Positions 8,778 to 17,631 of a stretch of 64,000 nucleotides of DNA are shown here, piece after piece (the first letter of the stretch is position 1; every line of letters begins with the position of its first letter). The notes under the pieces are model-generated. The model saw nothing but the letters and a program-made list of their open reading frames with translations, did no database searches and was not told the origin of the DNA. The stretch is from Acidobacteriota bacterium. Its GTDB lineage: Bacteria; Acidobacteriota; Thermoanaerobaculia; Multivoradales; Multivoraceae. The translations under genes and the position numbers were made by a program. The DNA lies in the NCBI GenBank assembly GCA_028877275.1, contig JAPPFP010000014.1, positions 62,001 through 126,000 on the forward strand, written 5' to 3'.

Positions 8778-8955
8778 GCCGGACCGGGGCCTGAGGGGGG
8801 AGGCTCCCGGCGGCCTCTGAACGAGCGACGCCCAACGCCCTTCCCGCAACCGACGCCCAACCGAAGCGAGTGAAGCGGAGCGAGCGCCAACCTTCCCTCC
8901 TCCGAGAGAGTGCAAGCGTCCGCCGGGAGCCTCCCCCCTCAGGCCCCGGTCCGGC
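8778..8955. repeat. Long-armed palindromic intergenic element, copy 1
   Basis: A perfect 36-bp inverted repeat (8778-8813 and 8920-8955) flanks a 106-nt centre. It fills most of the 341-nt gap between the DUF3604 gene (stop at 8992) and hemW (start at 8650), both on the minus strand. The centre contains GAGCGACGCC, GCAACCGACGCC and AACCGAAGCGAG, which align without gaps to the centre of the second copy at 45644-45820. The arms are only about 60% identical between copies, yet each copy is self-complementary. There is no coding sequence in it that I believe. It may be an RNA structure, a REP/MITE-like element or a terminator. Nothing else recognisable lies in 8651-8777. Confidence 0.8.
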
Positions 8956-8991
8956 GGGTGCCCGCCGCAACCGGCGCCGGCGAAGAGCCGT

Positions 8992-11577
8992 CTAGCGCGG
9001 CTTCTCGCCGCCGACCCACCAGGGGCTCGACCAGGCAAGGTGGCCGTCGATTTGCTCGACGCGGAGGTAGTACCAGTCCTCTTCTTCGCCGAAGTCCGTG
9101 AAGCGGAAGGTGACGTCGTCGCGGAGCCCCTCGAGGAAGTCGACACGGATGCTGTCGCGATAGTCGCCTTCGTGGAAGACGTGTTCGTTGCCGCCGCGGG
9201 CGCCCGCGGACGTCCCGGGCGCGGCCGGCAGGGCCAGCGTGAACTCTGCGGCGGCAAACCGTTGCGGCGTGCGCACCTGGGTCGGCGCGGTGCCGTACTC
9301 GACGGCGGCAGCGATCCCGAGGTTGAGCCGGACCGCCGCCGGATCGCCCTCCAGCACCAGCGCGAAGGATCGGCGCGAGCCCCGGGTCGTGAAGTCGAAG
9401 CGGGCCGTGTTCCCGTCGACGCCGAAGCTGTCGGCCGGCAGCGGCGTCCCGGTCAGGCGACCGGCGACCAGCTTCGCGCCTTCGACCGTCACGGTGCCCT
9501 GCCACGGCCGCTGGCCCCGCGGGTTGTCCCGGATATCGACCCAGGTCTCCGAGAAGAAGCTGACCAGGGCTTCGAACTGACCGTCGGGCAACGCCGAGCC
9601 GCCCGCGCCGCGGGTGTCGAAGGTCGCTGTGACTTCGCCGTTTCGGATCAGGTCGACGCGGCGAATCGGCCCGGTGCCGATCGCGCGTCCCTCGAGCACA
9701 CGGCGATCCGTCTGGTCCAGTTCGCTGCCCATCGCCGCACCGTTCAGCCGGGCGTCGAGCACGATCCGCTGTGCGCCGGTCGTTGCGTACGCGCGCCGAG
9801 ACTTCAGGGCGCCAAACACGGCGTCCGTGGTGCGCGCCGGCGCCCAGGCGGCGGCCAGACCGCCGAACTGGAAGATGTTCGATCTCCGCCCGGAGGCGCC
9901 GGCCTGATGGCCGGGTGAGTAGCCCGGATGACCCCGGTGGTCGTCCGAAGCAGACACGAAGCCCACCCGGAAGCCCTGCTCCAGGTAGCGGCTGCCGAAC
10001 CACTCGAACGTTCCGTGGCCCGACATGATCTCGATCAGGTTCTCCATCTGGAAGTCGTTCTGCCGCCAGTCCCCGTTCTGGTGGGCGTGCGGGATGATCA
10101 GCACGTCGGCGGTGTCGTACTCGGCGCGCAGCCCCCGGTAGAGCTCGGAGAGGTTCGGCGCTGCCTGCACGCCCACCCTCTGCATGCCCACGTTGCGGAA
10201 GAACACGTTGTGGTGACCTCCGCGCTGGCGCGGCGAAGTCCACTCGTAGCCGGCGAAGACCAGCAACTCGCCCTCGCGGTGGAACTCCCGGACCGCATCG
10301 TTCAACTCCTCCCAGAGCCCGTCGGTCAGCCAGATGTCGTGCTCGCTCATCGTGATGAAGTCGAGGCGGGCGTCGTCGCGGGCGAAGGTGAAGTAGCCCT
10401 CCGGCGTGCCTTGGCCCTCGGCGAAACCGGAATGGCCGTGAGTCTCGCCCCAATAGAGCCGGTGTTCGGGGTTCGCCCGCACCCAGACCGGATTGGCGGC
10501 GCCCGTCACCTCGCCGTCAGGGCTACGAAACGTGTAGCGATGGACACCCTCCGCGCCGGCGACCAGCTCGACCAGGTGGATCGCCTGCCCGGCCGGCAGT
10601 TCGGCCACCTGCTCGCCGTCCCGGAGAACCTGGAGGCCCGGAATGTCCCGGGTCGCCCGGTTGTAGACCCGGTCCTCTGCGCGCACCGAGATGACGAAGG
10701 TTTCGCCGGCGCCAACGATCGACGGGGCGAAGCCGTGGACCCGCTCCGCCGCACCGCCCACCACCTCGTACGTCGCCGGCGGCATCTCGTAAACCCTGCC
10801 GTCGCCCGGGTCGATGTGAATCGGCAGGGAGATCCGGTCATTGCTGAACTCGCCGATGCCGAGACCGCGGCCGCCGCCGCTCCGGTCTCCGTAGGTCAAC
10901 GTGATCGTGTCGCCCGGCGAGAGATCCCCGCCGTGAACCCGAAGAGTCGGGAAACCGGCGGGCCCGCGGAAGCCGCCGTACGGGCCCCAGATCGGGTGCG
11001 CGTCCTGCTCCAGGCTGATGCCTTCCCGGCTCACCCGGGCGGAGACGTAGTGATCGCCGGCGGGTTCCGTGGTCTGCAACCGACCGTAGCCGCCGGCGCC
11101 CTGCGTCGAGATCACGATCCCGCCGCCCTCCTCCATGCCCAGCGACCCGACCATGTAGACGACCTCGATGGTCACCCAGCTACGCGCCTCGAACGCTTCG
11201 GACCCAGTTCGCGTCACGGTGCCGAGAGCCTCCTCGTCCTCCTCCAGCCAGGCAAGCTGGCGCACGTAGTCGTCGATCGACGCCAACTGGAAAGGCGACG
11301 GCTCCGTTCCAGGCCGGGGGAACGGTCCGTAGAACGCTAGGAGGGGCAGGTTCTTGGGCACGTACCCGCCCTGCATGGAGACGGCGTTCGCCCATTCCCA
11401 CAGAACCGGCATGCGCTCGGCGACGTTCGAGACGGTGGTCGGGGACTGGGCGACATCCGCGATCAGGGCGTCGACGCGCGCCCTGAGATCGGGGTCCAGC
11501 TCGGCGCTCAGGCCCGGCGACACAGCCGCCAGGACACCTGCAAGGACAAGGACGAGTCCGCCGGTCAGTTTCCGCAC
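8992..11577 (-). CDS. Secreted DUF3604 (PHP-like) protein
   Basis: 861 residues from a GTG at 11577, which is preceded at 7 nt by AAGGGAGG. The open frame continues upstream only as antisense of the neighbouring gene. Residues 1-25 are a signal peptide. The first 370 residues look like beta-rich binding domains (IHIDPGDGRVYEMPPATY). The DUF3604 catalytic region begins near 385 with LYWGETHGHSGFAEG and continues with DFITMSEHD, FAGYEWTSPRQRGGHHNVFF, DVLIIPHAHQNGDW and FVSASDDHRGHPG. These are the His/Asp metal ligands of the PHP-like fold. A hydrolase role outside the cytoplasm is likely, but the substrate is unknown. It is divergent from a second DUF3604 gene, with 93 nt between them. Confidence 0.85.
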   Translation of the reverse strand: MRKLTGGLVLVLAGVLAAVSPGLSAELDPDLRARVDALIADVAQSPTTVSNVAERMPVLWEWANAVSMQGGYVPKNLPLLAFYGPFPRPGTEPSPFQLASIDDYVRQLAWLEEDEEALGTVTRTGSEAFEARSWVTIEVVYMVGSLGMEEGGGIVISTQGAGGYGRLQTTEPAGDHYVSARVSREGISLEQDAHPIWGPYGGFRGPAGFPTLRVHGGDLSPGDTITLTYGDRSGGGRGLGIGEFSNDRISLPIHIDPGDGRVYEMPPATYEVVGGAAERVHGFAPSIVGAGETFVISVRAEDRVYNRATRDIPGLQVLRDGEQVAELPAGQAIHLVELVAGAEGVHRYTFRSPDGEVTGAANPVWVRANPEHRLYWGETHGHSGFAEGQGTPEGYFTFARDDARLDFITMSEHDIWLTDGLWEELNDAVREFHREGELLVFAGYEWTSPRQRGGHHNVFFRNVGMQRVGVQAAPNLSELYRGLRAEYDTADVLIIPHAHQNGDWRQNDFQMENLIEIMSGHGTFEWFGSRYLEQGFRVGFVSASDDHRGHPGYSPGHQAGASGRRSNIFQFGGLAAAWAPARTTDAVFGALKSRRAYATTGAQRIVLDARLNGAAMGSELDQTDRRVLEGRAIGTGPIRRVDLIRNGEVTATFDTRGAGGSALPDGQFEALVSFFSETWVDIRDNPRGQRPWQGTVTVEGAKLVAGRLTGTPLPADSFGVDGNTARFDFTTRGSRRSFALVLEGDPAAVRLNLGIAAAVEYGTAPTQVRTPQRFAAAEFTLALPAAPGTSAGARGGNEHVFHEGDYRDSIRVDFLEGLRDDVTFRFTDFGEEEDWYYLRVEQIDGHLAWSSPWWVGGEKPR

Positions 11578-11670
11578 AACGAGGCCTCCCTTCGCGATCC
11601 GAAGCAAGAAATTCAAACGCCGATAGCGCACAATAGTAGACTGCCTGGACACGCTGCCTGAGGAGAGCCG
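11578..11670. promoter_or_regulatory. Shared divergent promoter region of the two DUF3604 genes
   Basis: The 93-nt gap holds both leaders: AAGGGAGG for the minus gene (11585-11592) and GAGGAG before the plus ATG at 11671. TTCAAA (11612-11617) followed 16 nt later by TAGTAG (11634-11639) is a possible weak plus-strand promoter. The region is AT-richer than its surroundings, as expected for a promoter. I could not define the minus-strand hexamers. Confidence 0.35.
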
Positions 11671-13596
11671 ATGAAGAAGCTGACGACCGTCGCGGCGCTG
11701 GCCGCGTTCTCCGTGTTCCTGATTGCCGCCTGCGCTCCGGGCGAAGACGCCGCCGATGGTGGCGAAGCGGCCGCCGGGACCGCCGAGGGACCGAACCCGA
11801 CGAAGAACGCGTACTTCGGCGACCTCCACGTCCACACCCGCTACTCGTTCGACGCATTCATCTTCGGCACGACGACCGATCCGAACGACGCCTACGAGTT
11901 CGCCAAGGGCGGGACGATCAAGCATCCCGCCGGCTTCGACATGAAGCTCGACCGGCCGCTCGACTTCCAGGGCGTGACCGACCACGGCATGTACCTTGGG
12001 ATGCTGCCGGCGATGACGGAAGATGGCTCGCCCGCATACGGACATCCGATCGCCGCCGACATGCGCGCGGCAGAAGAGGCCGACGAGCGGCGCGGCATCT
12101 TCGTCGGCATGCGCCCCTATCTGGGCGCCCGGAAGGGCGAGGACGAGCACCTCAACATGGACGTCGTCCGGGACGCCTGGTCCAAGATCATCGAGGCGGC
12201 CGAGGCCCACAACGATCCGGGGAACTTCACGGCCTTCATCGCCTATGAGTACACGTCGTCCGGCTATGAGCGGGACAACCTGCACCGCAACGTGGTCTTC
12301 CGTGGCTCCGAAGCCCCCGACGCGCCCTTCAGCCGAATCGACTCGCAGAACCCCGAGGATCTCTGGGCCGCGATGGACGAGTGGCGAGAGCAGGGGATCG
12401 ACGCGCTCGCCATCCCCCACAACCCCAACGGCTCCGGCGGCCGCATGTTCGAGATGGAGAAGTTCTACGGCGATCCTCTCGACGAGGACTACGTCGACGT
12501 ACGGATGCGTAACGAGCCGATCGTCGAGATGACCCAGGTCAAGGGCACGTCGGACACCCATCCGGCGCTGTCGCCCAACGACGAGTGGGCCGACTTCGAG
12601 ATCATGCCGTACAAGATCGCGACGACGATCATCAGCGATCCGCCCGGCAGCTACGTGCGCGACGCCCTGATCCGGGGCCTCCGGCTCGCCGACGGCGGCC
12701 TGACCAATCCGTACAAGTTCGGCCTGATCGGCGCCAGCGACACGCACGTCTCGGGCGGCGCCTTCCAGGAGGACGACTACTGGTCCAAGGTCGGCATCCT
12801 GGACGCCGAAGCCCATCTTCGCGGCTCCGTGCCCGGCACGGGCGCCAACCAGACCCTGGGCGACGCAGCCCAGCAGTCGGACGCGGCCATGTGCACGGAC
12901 GACGGCTCCGGCAGGACCTTCCGCGACACCTACTACTACACATGGGGCGCTTCCGGCCTCGCCGGCGTCTGGGCCGAGGAGAACACCCGCGAGGCGCTCT
13001 TCGACGCGATGCGCAACAAGGAGACCTTCGCCACGTCCGGTCCGCGCATGAAGGTCCGCTTCTTCGCCGGCGACTTCGAAGACGGCGACCTCGACGATGC
13101 CGAGTTCCTGACCAGGGCCTACGCGGAAGGCGTGCCGATGGGCGGCGACCTGCTGGCCGGCGATGTCGGCGAGGCGCCGACCTTCGCGGTCATGGCCATG
13201 CGCGACGCGCTGGCCGCGCCGCTGGACCGCCTGCAGGTGATCAAGGGCTGGTCGAGCGACGGCGAGGGTGCCGAGATGGTCTACGACGTGGCCTGCTCCG
13301 ACGGCGCCGAGGTCGATCCGGCCACGCACCGGTGCCCCGACAACGGCGCCACGGTCGACCTCGCCACCTGCCAGATCAGCGACGACTCGGGCGCCGACGA
13401 CCTCAGCGCGGTCTGGACGGACCCCGACTTCGACGCCTCGAAGCGCGCCTTCTACTACGTGCGCGTCCTCGAGAACCCGACCTGCCGCTGGTCGACCTGG
13501 GACGCCCTCCGCGAAGGCGTCGAACCCCGCTACGACGTCGCACCGACGATCCAGGAACGCGCCTGGTCGTCGCCGATCTGGTACACGCCGGAGTAG
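11671..13596 (+). CDS. DUF3604 (PHP-like) lipoprotein
   Basis: 641 residues. The N terminus is a lipoprotein signal with lipobox LIAAC (C21), so the protein should be anchored in a membrane facing the periplasm or exterior. The DUF3604 metal site is clear: YFGDLHVHTRYSFDAF near residue 48, QGVTDHGMYLG near 100, FIAYEYTSSG near 190, ALAIPHNPNGSGG near 245 and LIGASDTHVSGGAF near 352. The C-terminal half carries several cysteines, for example VACSDGAEVD, THRCPDN and ATCQISD. This is the compact form of the family, unlike its 861-residue divergent neighbour. The function is unknown. A hydrolytic activity is inferred from the PHP-like ligand pattern. GAGGAG precedes the ATG. Confidence 0.88.
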   Translation: MKKLTTVAALAAFSVFLIAACAPGEDAADGGEAAAGTAEGPNPTKNAYFGDLHVHTRYSFDAFIFGTTTDPNDAYEFAKGGTIKHPAGFDMKLDRPLDFQGVTDHGMYLGMLPAMTEDGSPAYGHPIAADMRAAEEADERRGIFVGMRPYLGARKGEDEHLNMDVVRDAWSKIIEAAEAHNDPGNFTAFIAYEYTSSGYERDNLHRNVVFRGSEAPDAPFSRIDSQNPEDLWAAMDEWREQGIDALAIPHNPNGSGGRMFEMEKFYGDPLDEDYVDVRMRNEPIVEMTQVKGTSDTHPALSPNDEWADFEIMPYKIATTIISDPPGSYVRDALIRGLRLADGGLTNPYKFGLIGASDTHVSGGAFQEDDYWSKVGILDAEAHLRGSVPGTGANQTLGDAAQQSDAAMCTDDGSGRTFRDTYYYTWGASGLAGVWAEENTREALFDAMRNKETFATSGPRMKVRFFAGDFEDGDLDDAEFLTRAYAEGVPMGGDLLAGDVGEAPTFAVMAMRDALAAPLDRLQVIKGWSSDGEGAEMVYDVACSDGAEVDPATHRCPDNGATVDLATCQISDDSGADDLSAVWTDPDFDASKRAFYYVRVLENPTCRWSTWDALREGVEPRYDVAPTIQERAWSSPIWYTPE

Positions 13597-13621
13597 GCGT
13601 TTCGGATCACGCCCCGGCGCG

Positions 13622-13627
13622 TATAGT
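13622..13627 (+). promoter_or_regulatory. Possible -10 element for the SRPBCC gene
   Basis: TATAGT lies 15 nt before the ATG at 13643. TTTCGG (13600-13605) at a 16-nt spacing is a poor -35. The gene has no clear ribosome site, which fits a very short leader. Confidence 0.3.
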
Positions 13628-13642
13628 CCGCCGTCGAGAACC

Positions 13643-14269
13643 ATGAGTTTCGACGTCGAAGGACACCTGCGCGCAGTTGACCGGTCCGTCCTGTCGCTTG
13701 AACGCGACGGCCGCCCCGCCTGCTCGATCACTCTCGGGCGCGGTTTCGGTACGAATCCAAAGGACCTCTGGGACGCCGTGACCAACGGCGACCGCATTCC
13801 ACGCTGGTTCCTGCCCATCACCGGCGATCTCGAACCCGGTGGCCGCTTTCAACTGGAAGGGAACGCGGGCGGCGTGATCACCACCTGCGAGCAACCCACG
13901 CGCTTCGCCATCACCTGGGAGTTCGCGGGGGACACGAGCTGGGTGGAGGTCCGATGCAGTGAGGACAAAGCCGCCGGCAGCCGCCTCGAACTCACCCACT
14001 CCTTCCTCTGGTCCCCGCACTGGGACCAGTACGGCCCAGGCTCGGCCGGCGTCGGCTGGGAACTCGGCCTGCTGCGACTCGCGCTCCACCTCGAGCAGCC
14101 GAACGAGCCTCAGCCGGACGAAGCCGCCTTCGCCACATCACCGGAAGGCAAGGCCCTGATCACCGGCAGCAGCGAAGCATGGCGTCAAGCAGCGGTCGCC
14201 GCCTGCATGGACGCCGACGCTGCCCGCGCCGCAGCGAACCGCACCACCGCCTTCTACACCGGCGCATAA
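13643..14269 (+). CDS. SRPBCC/AHSA1-like domain protein
   Basis: 208 residues and no signal peptide. The N-terminal 150 residues have the START/AHSA1 (Activator of Hsp90 ATPase homologue 1-like) pattern: LWDAVTNGDRIPRWFLPI near 40, GDLEPGGRFQLEGNAGG near 60, ITWEFAGDTSWVEV near 90 and LTHSFLW near 115. After that comes a helical tail (WRQAAVAACMDADAARAA). Such proteins bind small hydrophobic ligands or modulate chaperones in the cytoplasm. The specific ligand is not predictable. It stands alone between the DUF3604 lipoprotein gene and the convergent lepA. The 89 nt after it hold nothing recognisable. Confidence 0.8.
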   Translation: MSFDVEGHLRAVDRSVLSLERDGRPACSITLGRGFGTNPKDLWDAVTNGDRIPRWFLPITGDLEPGGRFQLEGNAGGVITTCEQPTRFAITWEFAGDTSWVEVRCSEDKAAGSRLELTHSFLWSPHWDQYGPGSAGVGWELGLLRLALHLEQPNEPQPDEAAFATSPEGKALITGSSEAWRQAAVAACMDADAARAAANRTTAFYTGA

Positions 14270-14358
14270 GCGAGAGCTCTGCACCGCGCCCGAACCATCC
14301 GGGAGCAGCGGTCCGTGAAGCCGACGTCGTCCAGCCCGCAGCCCCGGACGGGCGGGCA

Positions 14359-16149
14359 CTACCCGTCGCTGCGCAACACCGACACGAACGCCTCCTGCGG
14401 AATGTCGACGGAGCCGACGCGCTTCATCCGCTTCTTGCCCTCGCGCTGCTTCTCGAGGAGCTTCCGCTTGCGGGTGATGTCGCCGCCGTAGCACTTGGCG
14501 GTGACGTCCTTGCGGAAGGCGCTGATCGTCGTGCGGGCGATGATCTGGCCGCCGATCGCGCCCTGGATCGCGATCTTGAACTGCTGGCGCGGGATCGTGT
14601 CCTTGAGCCGCTCGCAGTAGCGGAGCGCCCGCCGCCGAGCCTTGTCCCGATGAACGAGCTGGGACAGCGCGTCGACCCGCTCGCCGTTGACCAGGATGTC
14701 GACCTTGACCAGATCGGTCGGCCGCAGTCCGATCAGTTCGTAGTCGAACGAGCCGTAGCCCTGCGTCACCGTCTTCAGCTTGTCGTAGAAGTCGAACAGC
14801 ACCTCGGCCAGCGGTAGTTCGCAGGTCAGTTCGACCCGGCCCACGGCCAGGTAGTGGATGTTCGTCTTGCCGCCGCGACGCTCCAGGCAGAGCTCCATCA
14901 CGGCGCCGAGGTAGCGCTCCGGGAGCATGATGGAGGCCTTGATGTAGGGCTCGGCGACGCCCTCGATCTCGGACGGGTCCGGGTAGGCGGCGGGGTTGTC
15001 GATCAGCCGCTCCTCGCCGTCCGACATCGTCACTTCGTAGCGCACCGACGGCGCTGACAGCACGAGCGACAGCCCGTACTCCCGCTCCAGGCGCTCCTGG
15101 ACGACATCCAGATGCAGGAGGCCGAGGAAGCCGCAGCGGAAACCGAACCCGAGCGCCGACGACGAGTCCTTCTCATAGGTCAGCGAGGCATCGTTCAGCG
15201 CCAGCTTCTCGAGCGCGCGCGTCAGATCCTCGTAGTCGTGACTCGAGACGGGGTAGATCGAGGAGAAGACGACCGGCTTCGCCTCGCGGTAGCCCGGGAT
15301 GGGCTCGGCGGCGCCGTCCGGCACGGTCGTGATCGTGTCGCCGATGTCGATCTCGGAGATCTTCCGGATTCCGGCGATGACGTAGCCCACGGCGCCGGCT
15401 TCCAGCTCCTCGCGCTCTCTTCGCTTGAGCAGCAGGGTCCCGATCTCCTCGACTTCGTGCTCGCTGCCGGTGTGCATCAGGCGGATCTTCTGTTTCGGCC
15501 GGAGAGTGCCCTGGCGCACCCGGACCAGCATGACCACGCCGCGGTACGGGTCATACTGGGCATCGAAGACCAACGCCTTGAGCGGCGCCGCTCCATCGCC
15601 CTCCGGCGACGGCAACCGCTCCACGATTGCGTCGAGCACGTCCTCGACACCCTCGCCCGTCTTGGCCGAGCACAACACGGCCTCGAACGGGTCGAGGCCC
15701 AGATCGCTGTCGATCTCCTCCCGCACCCGGTCCACGTCCGCGGACGGCAGGTCGATCTTGTTGATCACGGGGATGATCGTCAGGTCGTACTCCAGCGCCA
15801 GGTAGAGGTTGGCCACCGTTTGCGCCTCGACACCCTGGGATGCGTCGATCAGGAGCAGCGCCCCCTCGCACGACATGAGCGACCTGCGGACCTCGTGCGA
15901 GAAGTCGACATGCCCGGGCGTGTCGATCAGGTTCAGACGGCAGGGCCGGCCCTCCGCGTCCTGGTGCCGGAGGGTGACGGTGTTGCTCTTGATCGTGATT
16001 CCGCGCTCCCGTTCGATGTCCATCGAGTCGAGAATCTGGTCGCGGAACTCCCGATCCTCGATCGCCCCGCAGTGCTGAATCAGGCGATCGGCAAGCGTGG
16101 ACTTGCCGTGGTCGATGTGGGCGATGATGCAGAAGTTGCGGACGGACAT
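14359..16149 (-). CDS. lepA: Elongation factor 4 (LepA), ribosome back-translocase GTPase
   Basis: 596 residues, the normal LepA length. The GTPase motifs are AHIDHGKST (residues 10-18, G1), the DTPGH box near 77 (G3) and NKIDLPSAD near 131 (G4). The LepA-specific C-terminal domain is present: DLVKVDILVNGERVDALS, RQQFKIAIQGAIGGQIIAR and CYGGDITRKRKLLEKQREGK, ending in KKRMKRVGSVDIPQEAF. It has no EF-G domain IV. The factor remodels stalled or mistranslocated ribosomes. It is divergent from the arginase gene, 53 nt apart. Confidence 0.97.
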   Translation of the reverse strand: MSVRNFCIIAHIDHGKSTLADRLIQHCGAIEDREFRDQILDSMDIERERGITIKSNTVTLRHQDAEGRPCRLNLIDTPGHVDFSHEVRRSLMSCEGALLLIDASQGVEAQTVANLYLALEYDLTIIPVINKIDLPSADVDRVREEIDSDLGLDPFEAVLCSAKTGEGVEDVLDAIVERLPSPEGDGAAPLKALVFDAQYDPYRGVVMLVRVRQGTLRPKQKIRLMHTGSEHEVEEIGTLLLKRREREELEAGAVGYVIAGIRKISEIDIGDTITTVPDGAAEPIPGYREAKPVVFSSIYPVSSHDYEDLTRALEKLALNDASLTYEKDSSSALGFGFRCGFLGLLHLDVVQERLEREYGLSLVLSAPSVRYEVTMSDGEERLIDNPAAYPDPSEIEGVAEPYIKASIMLPERYLGAVMELCLERRGGKTNIHYLAVGRVELTCELPLAEVLFDFYDKLKTVTQGYGSFDYELIGLRPTDLVKVDILVNGERVDALSQLVHRDKARRRALRYCERLKDTIPRQQFKIAIQGAIGGQIIARTTISAFRKDVTAKCYGGDITRKRKLLEKQREGKKRMKRVGSVDIPQEAFVSVLRSDG

Positions 16150-16202
16150 GGCCGATCCGCATCCTATGAGCTTGCGGCGACAGGTGCGCTAACTTCCCAC
16201 CT

Positions 16203-17108
16203 ATGCCCGCTCCCGCCACCCGGACCACAATTCGGATCGTCGGCGCGCCGCTCGATCTCGGCCAGTCGCGCCGCGGAGTGGACCTGGGTCCCACCGCGCT
16301 CCGCTACGCGGGTCTCAAGTCGGCCCTCCTCGGCCTCGGCTACCGCGTGGAAGACCGCGGCAACATCGAGACCGTCGAGCGCGACTCCCTGTCCGAGGAA
16401 CCCGGCCTGGGCTTCCTTGGGCCGGTCGTCGATGCCTGCGAGCGCATCTACGAGGCAAGCCGGAAAGCCGTGGCCGGCGGCGCCGTGCCGCTGGTCCTGG
16501 GCGGCGATCACTCGATCGCCGTGGGAACCGTGGGCGGCGTCTCGCACGAGCACCGCACGGGCGTTCTGTGGATCGACGCCCACGGCGACTTCAACACGCC
16601 CGAGACGTCACCGACCGGCAACCTCCACGGCATGCCGCTCGCGGCGCTCTGCGGCTATGGAGCGCCGGAGCTCGTCGAAGTCGGTCGGCCCGGCGCCAAA
16701 CTCCGGCCGGAAGACGTCGTGCTGTTCGGAGTACGCGACCTCGACCCGGGCGAACAGGCGCTGATCCACCGGGCCGGCGTCACCGTCTACACGATGCGGC
16801 AGATCGACGAGCGCGGTCTGGCTCCCCTCGCCAGCGAAGCTCTCGAACGCCTGGGGCACGTGGAGCGGCTCCACGTCAGCCTGGACATGGATTCGATCGA
16901 TCCCCGGGAAGCGCCGGGCGTCGGCACCCAGGCGCCCGGCGGCCTGAGCTACCGCGAGGGGCACCTGCTGATGGAACTGATCGCTGAGCACGGCGGCCTG
17001 GGTTCCGTCGACGTCGTCGAAGTCAACCCCATTCTCGACACCCGGAATCAGACCGCGAAGCTCGCCCTCGGCCTGCTGAGTTCGCTCTTCGGACGCAGCA
17101 TCCTGTAG
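16203..17108 (+). CDS. rocF: Arginase (ureohydrolase family)
   Basis: 301 residues. The binuclear manganese motifs of ureohydrolases are intact: GGDHSIAVGT near residue 100, WIDAHGDFNTPETSPTGNLH near 123 and SLDMDSIDP near 226. APGVGTQAPGGLSYREGHL and the C-terminal EVNPILDTRN resemble Bacillus-type arginase more than agmatinase. The enzyme would hydrolyse L-arginine to ornithine and urea in the cytoplasm. The start lies 7 nt after TAACTT with no ribosome site, suggesting a leaderless or near-leaderless mRNA. The EVE gene follows 29 nt downstream on the same strand, possibly co-transcribed. Confidence 0.88.
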   Translation: MPAPATRTTIRIVGAPLDLGQSRRGVDLGPTALRYAGLKSALLGLGYRVEDRGNIETVERDSLSEEPGLGFLGPVVDACERIYEASRKAVAGGAVPLVLGGDHSIAVGTVGGVSHEHRTGVLWIDAHGDFNTPETSPTGNLHGMPLAALCGYGAPELVEVGRPGAKLRPEDVVLFGVRDLDPGEQALIHRAGVTVYTMRQIDERGLAPLASEALERLGHVERLHVSLDMDSIDPREAPGVGTQAPGGLSYREGHLLMELIAEHGGLGSVDVVEVNPILDTRNQTAKLALGLLSSLFGRSIL

Positions 17109-17137
17109 CGGGCGCGCCGACCACCAGGAGACCGCCA

Positions 17138-17623
17138 ATGACCGATGAACCCCGCCAGTACTGGCTGATGAAGAGCGAGCCGGGCGAGTACTCGATCGAC
17201 GACCTCGAGCGCGACGGCAAGACGTACTGGGACGGCGTGCGCAACTATCAGGCCCGCAACCTGATGCGCGACCGGATGCGGGTCGGCGACGGCGTCCTCT
17301 ACTACCACTCGAACGCCAAGCCGACCGCGGTGGTCGGACTCGCCCGGGTGTGCAGCGAGTCCTATCCCGATCCGACCCAGTTCGACCCGGAGGACTCTCA
17401 CTACGACCCGAAGTCGGACCCGGAGAACCCCCGCTGGTACCTCGTCGACATCGAGTTCGAGTGTAAGTTCGAGGAGCCCGTCACGCTGGCCGAGCTACGC
17501 CTGCGGCCTGACCTGGAGGGGATGGCCCTGCTCCACCGGGGCCAGCGGCTCTCCGTCCAGCCGGTGACCGAACGGGAGTGGCGGATCGTGTGCGCGATGG
17601 CGGACGCCTCCGCCGCCGACTAG
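17138..17623 (+). CDS. EVE domain protein (thymocyte nuclear protein 1-like)
   Basis: 161 residues, essentially one EVE domain (PUA-like fold). It begins QYWLMKSEPGEYSIDDLE and continues with WDGVRNYQARNLMRDRM, VLYYHSNAKPTAVVGLARV and RWYLVDIEF. These are the standard family motifs. EVE domains bind modified bases in DNA or RNA. A stand-alone copy outside a defence island is usual, and its target is unknown. AGGAG precedes the ATG at a good distance. The gene is 29 nt after the arginase and converges on the DUF4097 gene (8-nt gap). Confidence 0.9.
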   Translation: MTDEPRQYWLMKSEPGEYSIDDLERDGKTYWDGVRNYQARNLMRDRMRVGDGVLYYHSNAKPTAVVGLARVCSESYPDPTQFDPEDSHYDPKSDPENPRWYLVDIEFECKFEEPVTLAELRLRPDLEGMALLHRGQRLSVQPVTEREWRIVCAMADASAAD

Positions 17624-17631
17624 AGAGGCGT

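Noticed and set aside
8643..9257. Minus-strand open frame of 204 codons across the palindromic element
   Set aside because: It spans a stem-loop element and the 3' end of the DUF3604 gene, and its product is low-complexity. No start signal or homology.
11578..13821. Upstream extension of the minus-strand DUF3604 frame to a 1,609-codon protein
   Set aside because: The extension lies antisense to the well-supported DUF3604 lipoprotein gene and to part of the SRPBCC gene. A signal peptide and AAGGGAGG ribosome site mark the true start at 11577.
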